Positions 20,337 through 28,732 of a stretch of 64,000 nucleotides of DNA are shown here, piece by piece. Where the stretch lies: contig NZ_CP168034.1 of the NCBI RefSeq assembly GCF_041530365.1, positions 496,001 to 560,000 of the forward strand, read 5' to 3'. Positions within the stretch are counted from its first letter, which is position 1. Each line of letters opens with the position of its first letter. The translations under genes were made by a program, and so were the position numbers. The stretch comes from Capnocytophaga sp. ARDL2 (GTDB lineage: Bacteria; Bacteroidota; Bacteroidia; Flavobacteriales; Flavobacteriaceae). The notes under the pieces are model-generated. The model did not search any database, was not told the origin of the DNA, and was given only the letters and a program-made list of their open reading frames with translations.

Positions 20337-22490
20337 ATGAAAAAAACGATTCTAATTATTGCGATGATTTTTGCTGCATTGCCTTTTAGGGCATCGGCAA
20401 ATGAAGGAATGTGGTTTTTGATGTTTATCGAACGACTCAACTATCGCGACATGCAAAAAATGGGGTTGCAACTGACTCCAGAGGAAATTTATAGCATCAA
20501 CAACAACTCGTTGAAAGACGCTATCGTACAGTTTGACGGCGGATGTACTGCCGAAATCATCTCTGACAAAGGGTTGGTTTTGACCAACCACCACTGCGGA
20601 TACGAGGCAATTGCTGAGTTGGCTACTCCTCAAGACGATATTTTGACCAACGGTTTCTGGGCAAAAAACATGTCAGAAGAAAGAAAGCCAAAAGAACTTT
20701 CTGTAAGGTTTTTTGTTCGCATGGACGATGTTACGAAGAGAATCTTGGGCGTGGTAAACAACAAAATGTCTGAAAGAGAACGCGAACAAGCCATCAACCG
20801 AGAGATTGCTAAAATCGAAAAAGAAAACAACGAAGGCGGAAAATATACCGTTTCGGTTCGTTCGTTTTTTCAAGGAAATGAGTACTACTACTTTGTATAT
20901 CAAGACTACCAAGATGTGAGATTGGTAGGTACACCGCCAAACGCTATTGGAAAATACGGTGGAGATACTGACAACTGGGAGTGGCCAAGACACACAGGAG
21001 ATTTTGCATTGTTTAGAGTATATGCAGATGCCAACAACCAACCAGCAGACTATGCTCCTACAAACCAACCATTGAAGCCTAAACACTTCTTGCCTATCAA
21101 CATCAAAGGAGTAGAAAAAGGAGATTTTACAATGATTTTGGGATATCCAGGACGTACCAACCGTTGGATGCCAGCAGAAGGGATTCAGCAAAATGTAGAT
21201 TACGCATATCCAGCGTGGGTAGAAGGTTCTAAATTGGGTATGGATGTAATGAAAAAATACATGGATCAAAACGATGAGGTACGAATCAACTACGCAAGTA
21301 AATACGCTCAGGTAGCCAACTACTGGAAAAACCGCCAAGGAATGATCGAGGCGTTGAAGGCTCACAAAACAGCTGACAAAAAACGCAAAGACGAAAAGAA
21401 ATTTGACAAATGGGCAAACAAAACCGCTCAGAAAAAAGTATATGGAAATGTAATCAAAAACATCAACGCATACTACAAAGCTACAAATACCAAAGCTCGT
21501 CATGACAACTATATTATGACTACTTTGCGTACATCAAACTTGGCTACACTACCATTTTCTATGGGAAGAGCCTTGGTACAATACGCCAATGCAAATGAAG
21601 CAGAGCGTGCAAATATGAAATCCTATTTAGAAGAAGCAATCAACGATTCTTACAATGGGTTTTATGCACCATTGGAAAAAGAAATGTTGGCTCGTCAGTT
21701 ACATTTGTATGCAACAAAATCTACAGGGTACGAAATCGCACCCTATATCAAGACGTTGGCGACAAAAAACAACAATGATTTCTCAGGTGTAATCAACCAA
21801 GCGTTTGACCAATCGGTATTTGCAAGCAAGGAAAACCTAACTGCATACCTAAACAGCCCAAATGCAGAGCAAATTACCAACGACGAATTGTACAAAATCT
21901 CTGAGTCGCTATTAATAAAATACCGCGAAATGCCACAAAATTTGGTTTCGTTAAAAGAAAATTACGACAAATCATTCCGCTTGTTGGTGGACGGCTACAG
22001 AAAAGCAAATCCAAAGAAAAAATACTATCCAGATGCAAACTCTACATTGCGTCTTACCTACGGAAAAGTAGTAGGATTGCCATTGGGTAACAAGGTAAAC
22101 GATGCAAAACAAAACTGGTACACCACTTTGAAAGGTACTATAGCAAAGCACAAAGCAGGAGATGAGGAGTTTGAAAATCCACAAAAATTGATTGATTTGT
22201 ACAACGCTAAAGATTATGGAGTATATGCAAACATGCACGGAGAGCTGCCAGTAAACTTTTTGACAGACCACGACATTACGGGAGGAAACTCTGGTTCGCC
22301 GGTAATCAATGCAAAAGGCGAATTGGTAGGATTGGCATTTGATGGAAACATCGAGGCAATGGCAGGAGACGTAATCTTTGACAAAAAACTACAAAGAACT
22401 ATCAATGTGGACGCTCGTTATATCCTGTTTATTATAGACAAATACGCAGGAGCAACCAATATCTTGGACGAATTAAAAATCGTAAAATAA
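20337..22490 (+). CDS. S46 family dipeptidyl-peptidase, DPP7-like
   Basis: Secreted serine peptidase removing dipeptides from peptide N-termini, used by asaccharolytic Bacteroidota to feed on protein. The 717-residue protein has a signal peptide ending near Ala21 and starts the mature chain with NEGMWF, typical of S46. LTNHHCGYE carries the catalytic His (residue 85 or 86), and GGNSGSP holds Ser652. The residue 18 after the Ser, which sets P1 preference, is Gly670 in FDGN. Gly there is the DPP7 type (hydrophobic P1), while DPP11 has Arg. Downstream lies a hairpin; no operon partners. Confidence 0.9.
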   Translation: MKKTILIIAMIFAALPFRASANEGMWFLMFIERLNYRDMQKMGLQLTPEEIYSINNNSLKDAIVQFDGGCTAEIISDKGLVLTNHHCGYEAIAELATPQDDILTNGFWAKNMSEERKPKELSVRFFVRMDDVTKRILGVVNNKMSEREREQAINREIAKIEKENNEGGKYTVSVRSFFQGNEYYYFVYQDYQDVRLVGTPPNAIGKYGGDTDNWEWPRHTGDFALFRVYADANNQPADYAPTNQPLKPKHFLPINIKGVEKGDFTMILGYPGRTNRWMPAEGIQQNVDYAYPAWVEGSKLGMDVMKKYMDQNDEVRINYASKYAQVANYWKNRQGMIEALKAHKTADKKRKDEKKFDKWANKTAQKKVYGNVIKNINAYYKATNTKARHDNYIMTTLRTSNLATLPFSMGRALVQYANANEAERANMKSYLEEAINDSYNGFYAPLEKEMLARQLHLYATKSTGYEIAPYIKTLATKNNNDFSGVINQAFDQSVFASKENLTAYLNSPNAEQITNDELYKISESLLIKYREMPQNLVSLKENYDKSFRLLVDGYRKANPKKKYYPDANSTLRLTYGKVVGLPLGNKVNDAKQNWYTTLKGTIAKHKAGDEEFENPQKLIDLYNAKDYGVYANMHGELPVNFLTDHDITGGNSGSPVINAKGELVGLAFDGNIEAMAGDVIFDKKLQRTINVDARYILFIIDKYAGATNILDELKIVK

Positions 22491-22541
22491 TTTTACGGTT
22501 GTCATCCAAACAAAAAAACTTCTATATCAGATAAAACCATT

Positions 22542-22568
22542 ACAAGCTGCCCCAAAAAGGCAGCTTGT
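22542..22568 (+). terminator. Hairpin after S46 peptidase gene
   Basis: ACAAGCTGCC pairs with GGCAGCTTGT across CCAAAAA, about 50 bases after the stop. Only a short broken T tract follows, so termination may be partial. Confidence 0.6.
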
Positions 22569-22599
22569 TGTGTAATAAGAAATATTTAACAGCTCCGCA

Positions 22600-22617
22600 T
22601 GTTGCCTATGCACAACA
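22600..22617 (+). promoter_or_regulatory. Inverted repeat overlapping the -33 element (candidate operator)
   Basis: TGTTG-N8-CAACA, an 18-bp inverted repeat whose left arm contains the TTG of the -33 element. A dimeric repressor here would block the promoter of the metal-uptake-like operon. Zur or Fur control is a guess from the operon content; the repeat is not a textbook box for either. Confidence 0.4.
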
Positions 22618-22632
22618 AAAGCCGTAATTTTG
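22602..22632 (+). promoter_or_regulatory. Promoter of the His-rich/TonB receptor operon
   Basis: TTG at 22602-22604 and TAATTTTG at 22625-22632 with a 20-base gap. The ATG of the first gene is at 22640, only 7 bases past the -7 box, so the mRNA would be leaderless or nearly so. Confidence 0.65.
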
Positions 22633-22639
22633 TCTCCGT

Positions 22640-22963
22640 ATGAAATCATACAAGCACATATACAGCCTTTTTATGGCACTATGGATAGTCGTAGTCTTCA
22701 CGGTGCAGACCTTGCATCATGCAGGCGTGGTAGAGCATACACATACTACACACAGCTGTGAGGGAGACCACGAGCACACGCACGACCATGACGAAGAAAC
22801 TTGCGGATTGTGCGACTTTTACTTTCAGGTATCGACCCTTACAGACATCACACAACTATCATTATGGCAATCGGTTTCGCATTACGAACCCCCCAAAGAG
22901 GCATACACTTCATACACCAGCCTCTCGCCACACTATATCTCATTACGAGCACCGCCGATGTAG
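22640..22963 (+). CDS. His/Cys-rich small membrane-anchored or secreted protein
   Basis: A 107-residue protein with an N-terminal hydrophobic segment (about residues 8-24, signal or anchor). A metal-binding-looking stretch follows: EHTHTTHSCEGDHEHTHDHD at 32-51, then CGLC at 55-58. About eleven His and three Cys suggest zinc or copper capture. It is the first gene of an apparent operon with a TonB-dependent receptor and a His-rich DUF4625 lipoprotein. No named family is recognised. The role as a metal-binding partner of the receptor is inferred from composition and position only. Confidence 0.7.
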   Translation: MKSYKHIYSLFMALWIVVVFTVQTLHHAGVVEHTHTTHSCEGDHEHTHDHDEETCGLCDFYFQVSTLTDITQLSLWQSVSHYEPPKEAYTSYTSLSPHYISLRAPPM

Positions 22964-23035
22964 TTTTTGCACCGCCTATATAGGAGGAAAACAAACTATG
23001 TACTATAAAATCCTTAATATAAAAAAGGATACTAT

Positions 23036-23085
23036 GGGCGTGCCCCAACACTACCGACGACAACGGAGGAGGGAGCGGCACGCCC
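23036..23085 (+). repeat. GC-rich hairpin between operon genes
   Basis: GGGCGTGCC at 23036-23044 pairs perfectly with GGCACGCCC at 23077-23085, with 32 bases between. It lies in the 143-base gap before the TonB receptor and resembles short GC-rich palindromic repeats scattered in flavobacterial genomes. It could slow or partly stop transcription, or protect the mRNA; no T run follows. Confidence 0.55.
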
Positions 23086-23105
23086 CAATAAAAAATTTAT
23101 CTTAT

Positions 23106-25241
23106 ATGACCAAACATTTATTTTATATCCCCTTTCTTTTTACGGCTACAACGACGGCTCAGACCGATGAAGATTGGATAGAACCTGCCGAGGTACTCGA
23201 GGAAATCGTAGTGCATACGCATACTACTACCGAAAATGTGATGCGTGCCTCGGCTACCGATGTGATTGCCAATTTTGACGGTAGTCTGGCCTCGTCTCTC
23301 GAGTATTTGCCTGGAGTAGAGGCGCAGCGTATCGGAAGTATGAGTGCCAAATTTGTGATTCGTGGGCTGGGACTCAACCGTCTGCTGGTGGTAGAAAACG
23401 GTCTGCGTAGAGAGGGACAGCAATGGGGTGCCGACCATGGATTGGAACTCGACGCGATGGCGGTAGAACGCATCGAAATCATAAAGGGTGCAGGGGCTAT
23501 TGCCTATGGTAGCGATGCTATGGCGGGCGTGGTGCGTATCAACAACGAAACTCTGCCTACGATGGGTGTGAGCGGTAGGGCGGTGCTGACTTTTTTGGGC
23601 AACAATCGCAGTCTGGGACAGGCGTGGCAGGGAGCGTTGCGTACCGATAAACACTTCTGGAAAGTAAAGTTGGGCTATATTGATTATGGAGATTTTCGCG
23701 TGCCAACGGATGAGGTGTATTATCTACAGACACGCATCCCTATCTACGACGGTGTGATGACCAATACGGCTGGGGACGAACGGTCTTTTATGACGCAATG
23801 GGGTACGACAGGCGAGCGATATACGGGGACGCTTTCGGTGAGTGGCTATTGGAGCAAGACAGGTTTTTTTTCCGGGGCTCACGGTGTGCCTTCTGTACGA
23901 AAGACTTTGCCCGACGGAGATACTCGCTCTGTAGATTTTCCTTTTCAGACGGCTCGCCACATCATGGCGTCCTATCATGCACAGTGGAAAGAGGTGGCTA
24001 CGGTCTGGAATTTTACCACAGGTTTTCAGCACAATCTGCGTAGAGAGTACAGTGCGTTTCATTCGCATTTTCCCAATCAGCCTGTGCCTGTGAGAGATGC
24101 CGATAAGGAACTGGAGTTTTTGCAGAGTGCTTGGGAGCAGGCATTGTCTATGCAACGAAATCTGTCTGAACAACATCTACTGGAGGTGGGTGTGCAAAAT
24201 CAGTGGGTGCTAAACCAAGTGGGGGGCTATAGTTTTTTACTGCCCAACTATCAGCGACATTCGCTGGGACTGTATGCCAAATGGGCGTGGGAGGTTTCGA
24301 ATAGGCATTTACTGGAATTGGGTACTCGTTATGATAGGGCAAGGCTAAAGGTAGAGGGGCATTATGATACGATTTTGTACGACTACCTTACCCACAAGGG
24401 CTATTCTGATGCTCGTGCCTCGGACTATGCGTGGCGTAGTAGGGAGTTGGACAGGAGTTTTTCGCAGGGCAATGTTTCGCTGGGGATTACCTTTCATCCG
24501 TCGCACCACTGGCATAGTGCCTTGACGCTGGGGAGTAGCTTTCGCTTTCCTACGGCGATCGAATTGGGGGCAAATGGGATTCACCATGGGGCTTTTCGCC
24601 ACGAGTTGGGCAATCCTGACCTCGATGTAGAACGTGGCTATTCACTCGACTGGAATCATCGTTATGAAGCGTATGGCTGGACAGTGGATGCGAGTATGTA
24701 TGGATATTATTTTAGCAATTATATTTTCTTGAAGCCTTCGGGTAGGTTTTCGGCTTTGCCTCACGGTGGTCAAATCTATCAATACGACCAATCCAAAGCC
24801 CTTATGGTGGGTGCCGAACTACAAGTGGGCTATCAGTGGAGCAAGTGGCAACTCTCGAATGTGTCTGAATATGTATATAACTCACAATTGGGAACGGCTC
24901 GATATGCTTTGCCGTTTACTACGCCTGCTAATACGGTGTTTTCGGTGGGGTATCGTTTGCCCGAGTTTGGAGGAATAGCTCATCATTTGCTCGAGATTTC
25001 GTACAAGTTGGCTGCTGCTCAGCATCGCATCGCCCAAAATGAGCACCCCACAAGGGGATATAGTGTGTGTAATCTAAAGTATCAGACTCAACTACCATGG
25101 AAAGAGCGTGAGGCGTCGGTACAATTGCGTGTGCAAAACCTTTGGAATACTAAATATTATCAACACAATAGTTTTTATCGTGCGATAGAGATTCCTGCTT
25201 TGGGTAGGAGTATAGATGTAGTAATCAAATTAACATTTTAA
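23106..25241 (+). CDS. TonB-dependent outer-membrane receptor, likely metal uptake
   Basis: A 711-residue outer-membrane receptor. The ORF runs in from 22758, but the ATG at 23106 gives a clean signal peptide (KHLFYIPFLFTATTTAQT) and is the chosen start. A plug domain spans about 40-160, with SLEYLPGVEAQRIGS, KFVIRGLG and VERIEIIKGAGAIAYGSDA. A beta-barrel follows, ending in the outer-membrane signature VVIKLTF with terminal Phe. No CarboxypepD-like N-terminal extension is seen. A His-Thr-rich VVHTHTTTEN precedes the plug. Between a His-rich small protein and a His-rich DUF4625 lipoprotein, it probably takes up a metal ion or metal complex. Base composition is visibly more GC-rich than the flanking genes. 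Confidence 0.9.
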   Translation: MTKHLFYIPFLFTATTTAQTDEDWIEPAEVLEEIVVHTHTTTENVMRASATDVIANFDGSLASSLEYLPGVEAQRIGSMSAKFVIRGLGLNRLLVVENGLRREGQQWGADHGLELDAMAVERIEIIKGAGAIAYGSDAMAGVVRINNETLPTMGVSGRAVLTFLGNNRSLGQAWQGALRTDKHFWKVKLGYIDYGDFRVPTDEVYYLQTRIPIYDGVMTNTAGDERSFMTQWGTTGERYTGTLSVSGYWSKTGFFSGAHGVPSVRKTLPDGDTRSVDFPFQTARHIMASYHAQWKEVATVWNFTTGFQHNLRREYSAFHSHFPNQPVPVRDADKELEFLQSAWEQALSMQRNLSEQHLLEVGVQNQWVLNQVGGYSFLLPNYQRHSLGLYAKWAWEVSNRHLLELGTRYDRARLKVEGHYDTILYDYLTHKGYSDARASDYAWRSRELDRSFSQGNVSLGITFHPSHHWHSALTLGSSFRFPTAIELGANGIHHGAFRHELGNPDLDVERGYSLDWNHRYEAYGWTVDASMYGYYFSNYIFLKPSGRFSALPHGGQIYQYDQSKALMVGAELQVGYQWSKWQLSNVSEYVYNSQLGTARYALPFTTPANTVFSVGYRLPEFGGIAHHLLEISYKLAAAQHRIAQNEHPTRGYSVCNLKYQTQLPWKEREASVQLRVQNLWNTKYYQHNSFYRAIEIPALGRSIDVVIKLTF

Positions 25242-25254
25242 ATAGTTTATAATC

Positions 25255-25689
25255 ATGAAAAAGTTTTCAGTTTTTGTTGCAATGGCATTGACCTTTGTAG
25301 CGTGTAAAGAGGATGAGGGTACAGTAGATATCGTAAAACCGATGATCGAATGGGTAACCCCTGTAGAAGACCAAGAAGTGGTGCCTGGTACGAACTTTGA
25401 AGTCAAGGCTGCTGTTGCGGATAATGTCGAATTGGCGTCCTACAAAATCGAGGTTCACAATGCCGATGATGGGCATCAGCACCGTAGAGCATTGGCTACC
25501 CCTGTATTTGAATATGAATATGAAGGAACATTGTCGGGCATTTTGCAAGAGATTACACACACCGTAGCTGTCCCTGCTGAGGTAAAAGAGGGACACTACC
25601 ATGTGGGGCTTTTTGTTTTGGATAAAGCGGGTAATCAATCACAAAAGTTTGTGGAAATCTTTATTGGCGAAGAGGGTCACGAGCATTAG
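25255..25689 (+). CDS. DUF4625-like lipoprotein with His-rich segments
   Basis: A 144-residue lipoprotein (lipobox VAC, Cys17) with a single Ig-like DUF4625-type domain: PMIEWVTPVEDQEVVPG at the start, a DDGHQHRR insert, and GHYHVGLFVLDKAGNQS near the end, closing with GEEGHEH. The clustered His residues (GHQH, GHYH, GHEH) suggest metal binding at the cell surface. It starts 13 bases after the TonB receptor stop and is the last gene of the operon, ended by a good terminator. Family members commonly sit beside TonB receptors; the ligand is inferred. Confidence 0.8.
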   Translation: MKKFSVFVAMALTFVACKEDEGTVDIVKPMIEWVTPVEDQEVVPGTNFEVKAAVADNVELASYKIEVHNADDGHQHRRALATPVFEYEYEGTLSGILQEITHTVAVPAEVKEGHYHVGLFVLDKAGNQSQKFVEIFIGEEGHEH

Positions 25690-25695
25690 AATGCC

Positions 25696-25731
25696 AAAAG
25701 GTCTGCCCGGGGTTTCGGACAGACCTTTTTT
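25696..25731 (+). terminator. Terminator of the His-rich/TonB receptor operon
   Basis: AAAAGGTCTGCCCG with CGGACAGACCTTTT (one mismatch), loop GGTTT, T-rich tail, seven bases after the stop. Confidence 0.85.
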
Positions 25732-25884
25732 ATGTTGTTATGATTTTTTGAAGTGATTTGTGGAGAATAAAATCAATATCAGGAAGTCTTTTGATTTATT
25801 TCCCCAAAACTTTCACAAAACTTTCAAAGGATATATGGTAAAAAATGAGTAATTTCACAGCCGAAAAAAACGAAAAAGATAGAT

Positions 25885-26565
25885 ATGAATGATTTTCAAT
25901 GGTCAAACTTGATCAACCCAGAGTTTTATATAAATTTAGAAATTGCAGGTCACCGTATAGGTTTGTATGTCGTGCTATTTATAGTCTTTGCAGAAACGGG
26001 ATTGCTCGCAGGTTTTTTCTTGCCAGGAGATAGTTTGCTGTTTTTGTCGGGCATTTATTCGAGCGAATTGATCAAGGAATTTCACGATTTCAACAATGAT
26101 TTTACCAATGTATTTGCCTTGTCTTCGTTGGTAGCTTTGGCCGGGATTATTGGAAATTTCTTTGGCTATTGGTTTGGAAAGAAAAGTGGTAGCTACTTGT
26201 TTCAAAAAGAGGATGGATGGTTGTTTAAAAAGAAATATATCCTAGAATCGCAAGCCTTTTTTGAAAAACACGGCGGAAAGGCTATCATTTTTGCTCGTTT
26301 CTTGCCTGTCATTCGTACGTTCGTGCCTATTATCGCTGGTGTAGCTCATATGAATATGAAGCGCTTTGCTCTATACAATATACTTAGCTCGATTATGTGG
26401 GCGTTTTCATTGATTTTTGCTGGGCATTATATGTACCGCATCTTGTTGGATAGCTACGGCATAGACCTTACTCACTATATCGAATACATCATCTTGATTA
26501 TTATTGCACTTACTACCATACCATTTGTGGTAAAATTGATAAAAAGCCGCAAGGGGAGGAAGTAG
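25885..26565 (+). CDS. DedA family (VTT domain) membrane protein
   Basis: A 226-residue inner-membrane protein of the DedA/VTT family, proposed to move lipids such as undecaprenyl phosphate or phosphatidylethanolamine across the membrane. Family hallmarks are FAETGLLAGFFLPGDSLLF near residue 36, GNFFGYWFGKKSG in the middle, and ARFLPVIRTFVPIIAGVAHM with the conserved Arg and Pro. About five hydrophobic segments are visible. The gene is 56 bases before mtgA, which acts on lipid II, so a shared envelope role is possible. Confidence 0.9.
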   Translation: MNDFQWSNLINPEFYINLEIAGHRIGLYVVLFIVFAETGLLAGFFLPGDSLLFLSGIYSSELIKEFHDFNNDFTNVFALSSLVALAGIIGNFFGYWFGKKSGSYLFQKEDGWLFKKKYILESQAFFEKHGGKAIIFARFLPVIRTFVPIIAGVAHMNMKRFALYNILSSIMWAFSLIFAGHYMYRILLDSYGIDLTHYIEYIILIIIALTTIPFVVKLIKSRKGRK

Positions 26566-26621
26566 GAAGTATTAAGATTCCTCTTCTAAGTAATTCGTTA
26601 CTAATTTCCACACATTTCTCA

Positions 26622-27302
26622 GTGAAAACGATATTCAAATTTTTCAAGCGGTTGGTACTCATATTTTTGTTGTTGAGTTTTGGGATGGTGTTTTTGTACA
26701 AATTTGTCCCTGTGCCAGCTACACCTTTGATGGTTGCACGTTTGTTTGAACAAAAAGCAAATGGCAAAGAGCTCAAATGGAAACATGAATGGATTGCCAT
26801 CGATGAGATGCCCATTTCTATCCAAAAAGCTGTCATTGCAAGTGAGGACGGAAAGTTTACTTCGCACAATGGTTTTGATTTTAAATCTATCCAAAAGGCT
26901 TATGAAAGCAATCAGAAAAGTAAAAAACTCAGAGGCGGAAGTACCATCAGTCAGCAAACGGCAAAGAATGTGTTTTTGTGGCAAGACAAGACCTATATAC
27001 GCAAAGGAATAGAGGCATATTTTACGGTACTTATCGAGTGGATTTGGGGGAAAGAACGCATCATTGAGGTGTATCTCAATAGCATCGAAATGGGGGATGG
27101 CGTGTATGGAATCGAAGCGGCGTCTAAACATTGGTTTGGCAAGTCGGCAAAAAATCTCAGTAAAAGAGAGGCGGCTGCTATTGCTGCTATATTGCCTAAT
27201 CCTCGTAAGTTTAAAGCTAAAAATGGCAGTGCATATATACAAAAACGCATCAATTTTATTTCTCGACAAATGGATTTGTATGCCCATCCAAAATACAACT
27301 AA
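26622..27302 (+). CDS. mtgA: Monofunctional peptidoglycan glycosyltransferase
   Basis: GT51 enzyme polymerising lipid II into glycan strands at the outer face of the inner membrane. The 226 residues begin at a GTG codon with a single anchor (about 9-27). Motif 1 has the catalytic Glu75 in ASEDGKFTSHNGFD, motif 2 is RGGSTISQQTAKN at about 104-116, motif 3 is RKGIEAY, and NSIEMGDGVYGIEAAS contains the second conserved Glu region. No transpeptidase domain follows, so it is the monofunctional type. It ends 6 bases before the DUF1294 gene, likely the same transcript. Confidence 0.94.
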   Translation: MKTIFKFFKRLVLIFLLLSFGMVFLYKFVPVPATPLMVARLFEQKANGKELKWKHEWIAIDEMPISIQKAVIASEDGKFTSHNGFDFKSIQKAYESNQKSKKLRGGSTISQQTAKNVFLWQDKTYIRKGIEAYFTVLIEWIWGKERIIEVYLNSIEMGDGVYGIEAASKHWFGKSAKNLSKREAAAIAAILPNPRKFKAKNGSAYIQKRINFISRQMDLYAHPKYN

Positions 27303-27308
27303 TTCATT

Positions 27309-27581
27309 ATGCGAAAAATACTTTTTATGTACCTCGTAGCGGTAAATTTTATCGCTTATAGCTTGTTTCACATAGATAAAAATGCAGCTAAAAAGAAAAG
27401 TTTCCGTATATCTGAAAAGAATCTCTTGTTGTTGTGCTTGTTTGGTGGTACAATCGGAGCGTGGCTTGGGATGAATCACTTCCGTCATAAAACACAAAAA
27501 ACTTCCTTTCGATGGAAGTTTTTTCTGATTGTTTTTATACAAATACTCGTTGTATATTTTCTATTCAAGAGATACAGATAG
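27309..27581 (+). CDS. DUF1294 membrane protein
   Basis: A 90-residue protein with three hydrophobic segments and the DUF1294 signature GGTIGAWLGMNHFRHKTQK. Its function is unknown. It follows mtgA by 6 bases. Its stop codon is only 2 bases from that of holB on the other strand. A perfect terminator-type hairpin lies inside the gene at 27496-27524, in the codons for KTSFRWKF. This could end the opposing holB transcript, and would also be present in this gene's own mRNA. Confidence 0.85.
   Translation: MRKILFMYLVAVNFIAYSLFHIDKNAAKKKSFRISEKNLLLLCLFGGTIGAWLGMNHFRHKTQKTSFRWKFFLIVFIQILVVYFLFKRYR
27496..27524. terminator. Terminator hairpin embedded in DUF1294 coding region
   Basis: AAAAAACTTCC / GGAAGTTTTTT, perfect 11-bp stem, 7-base loop, A and T runs either side. 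Sited 60 bases past the holB stop, it is the natural terminator for holB. On the + strand it lies about 20 codons before the DUF1294 stop. Confidence 0.75.
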
Positions 27582-27583
27582 TG

Positions 27584-28723
27584 TTACAATCCTTTGTGTA
27601 AAAATCGAGTGAGCTTGATAGACAGATTGCTAAAAATGATTTTCGGATTTCCGTTTCTCTCTATGTGATAAATACTATCGTTGAGTTCTCTATAAAAATC
27701 ATTGATATTTTTATCATTGACAAACTTTGCAAAATTGCTTAGCAAAAATCCTTCTTCTTTACTTTTGTAATACACCAAATTTTTCACATTATAATTGTAT
27801 AAAAACGCCTGACGTATTACTTCTATACAATGTTTTAGAAACAATTTTTGATTTTCACGACCTATTAGCGAGAGTTCGTCGCCCCATTTGGTGAGATTGA
27901 CCAATTGACTAGGGTCTTTTTTTGCTAAATAAGCGGCACGCATCCATTGTACAAACCATTTGTCAAATGGCAAATCGTCATCTTCTTCGTTTTCGGCAAT
28001 TTTTATTGCTTTGTTATAATTTCCCTGAGCTGTTTTGGCTATTGTCATTGCTTCGTCTTCGGACAATTGATGTTTTTCCATCAAGGCAGTAGCGATGTCT
28101 TTGTCCGATAGCGGATTGAAATGTATCACCTGACAACGAGAGTAGATCGTAGGGAGAATTTCTTTTTCGTTTTCTGCAATCAGCAAAAACAAGGTCTTAT
28201 GTGGTGGCTCTTCCAGTAATTTCAATAGCGTATTATTGGCTTCGGGGTTCATTTTATCCGCCATCCAAATAATCATCACTTTGTAGCCACCTTCGTATGC
28301 CTTTAGTGATAGTTTTTTGGCAATATTATCGGCTTCTCTTCTTGGAATAATCAACTGTTGATTTTTCACATCAACCAATTTCATCCAATCTTTCATACTA
28401 CCATACGGATATTGTGTGATAAACTCATTCCACTGGTCTCTATAGGTATCAGATAAAATAGTCTCTTTATTGCCATAAAAGGGAAAGGAAAAGTGTAGAT
28501 CGGGATGCTGTACTTTGGTAAATTTCAATGAATTTGCTTTTCGTTTTTCGTCGCTCTCTGTGTGTAGATTGATGACAAATTGCGCATACGCAATCGCCAT
28601 TTCCAATGCACCGACACCTTCAGGAGCAATAAACAACTGAGCGTGAGGAATACGCCCTTGTTCTGCACTGTATTGCAAATGTTTTTTTATGTGATTTTGA
28701 CCTATGATTTCTGAAAATTCCAT
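27584..28723 (-). CDS. holB: DNA polymerase III delta' subunit
   Basis: Clamp-loader subunit that helps open the sliding clamp for the replicative polymerase. About 379 residues; the ATG at 28721-28723 is preferred over one three codons upstream because family members begin MxFSEIIGQ. The N-terminal AAA+ part shows IPHAQLFIAPEGVG (P-loop position without the GKT, as expected for the non-ATPase delta'), then NTLLKLLEEPPHKTLFLLI and the sensor-1 region TIYSRCQVIHF (SRC motif). It is convergent with the DUF1294 gene. Confidence 0.92.
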   Translation of the reverse strand: MEFSEIIGQNHIKKHLQYSAEQGRIPHAQLFIAPEGVGALEMAIAYAQFVINLHTESDEKRKANSLKFTKVQHPDLHFSFPFYGNKETILSDTYRDQWNEFITQYPYGSMKDWMKLVDVKNQQLIIPRREADNIAKKLSLKAYEGGYKVMIIWMADKMNPEANNTLLKLLEEPPHKTLFLLIAENEKEILPTIYSRCQVIHFNPLSDKDIATALMEKHQLSEDEAMTIAKTAQGNYNKAIKIAENEEDDDLPFDKWFVQWMRAAYLAKKDPSQLVNLTKWGDELSLIGRENQKLFLKHCIEVIRQAFLYNYNVKNLVYYKSKEEGFLLSNFAKFVNDKNINDFYRELNDSIYHIERNGNPKIIFSNLSIKLTRFLHKGL

Positions 28724-28732
28724 ATATAGCAT

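Noticed and set aside
20673..21503. 276-residue ORF opposite the S46 peptidase
   Set aside because: It is the antisense shadow of a well-supported gene, with Phe/Ser/Val-rich content from complementary codons.
22758..23105. N-terminal extension of the TonB receptor ORF
   Set aside because: It overlaps the His-rich gene in another frame and lacks a signal peptide; the ATG at 23106 gives a proper one.
26619..27542. 307-residue antisense ORF across mtgA and DUF1294
   Set aside because: Both genes beneath it have clear family motifs; the antisense frame has none.
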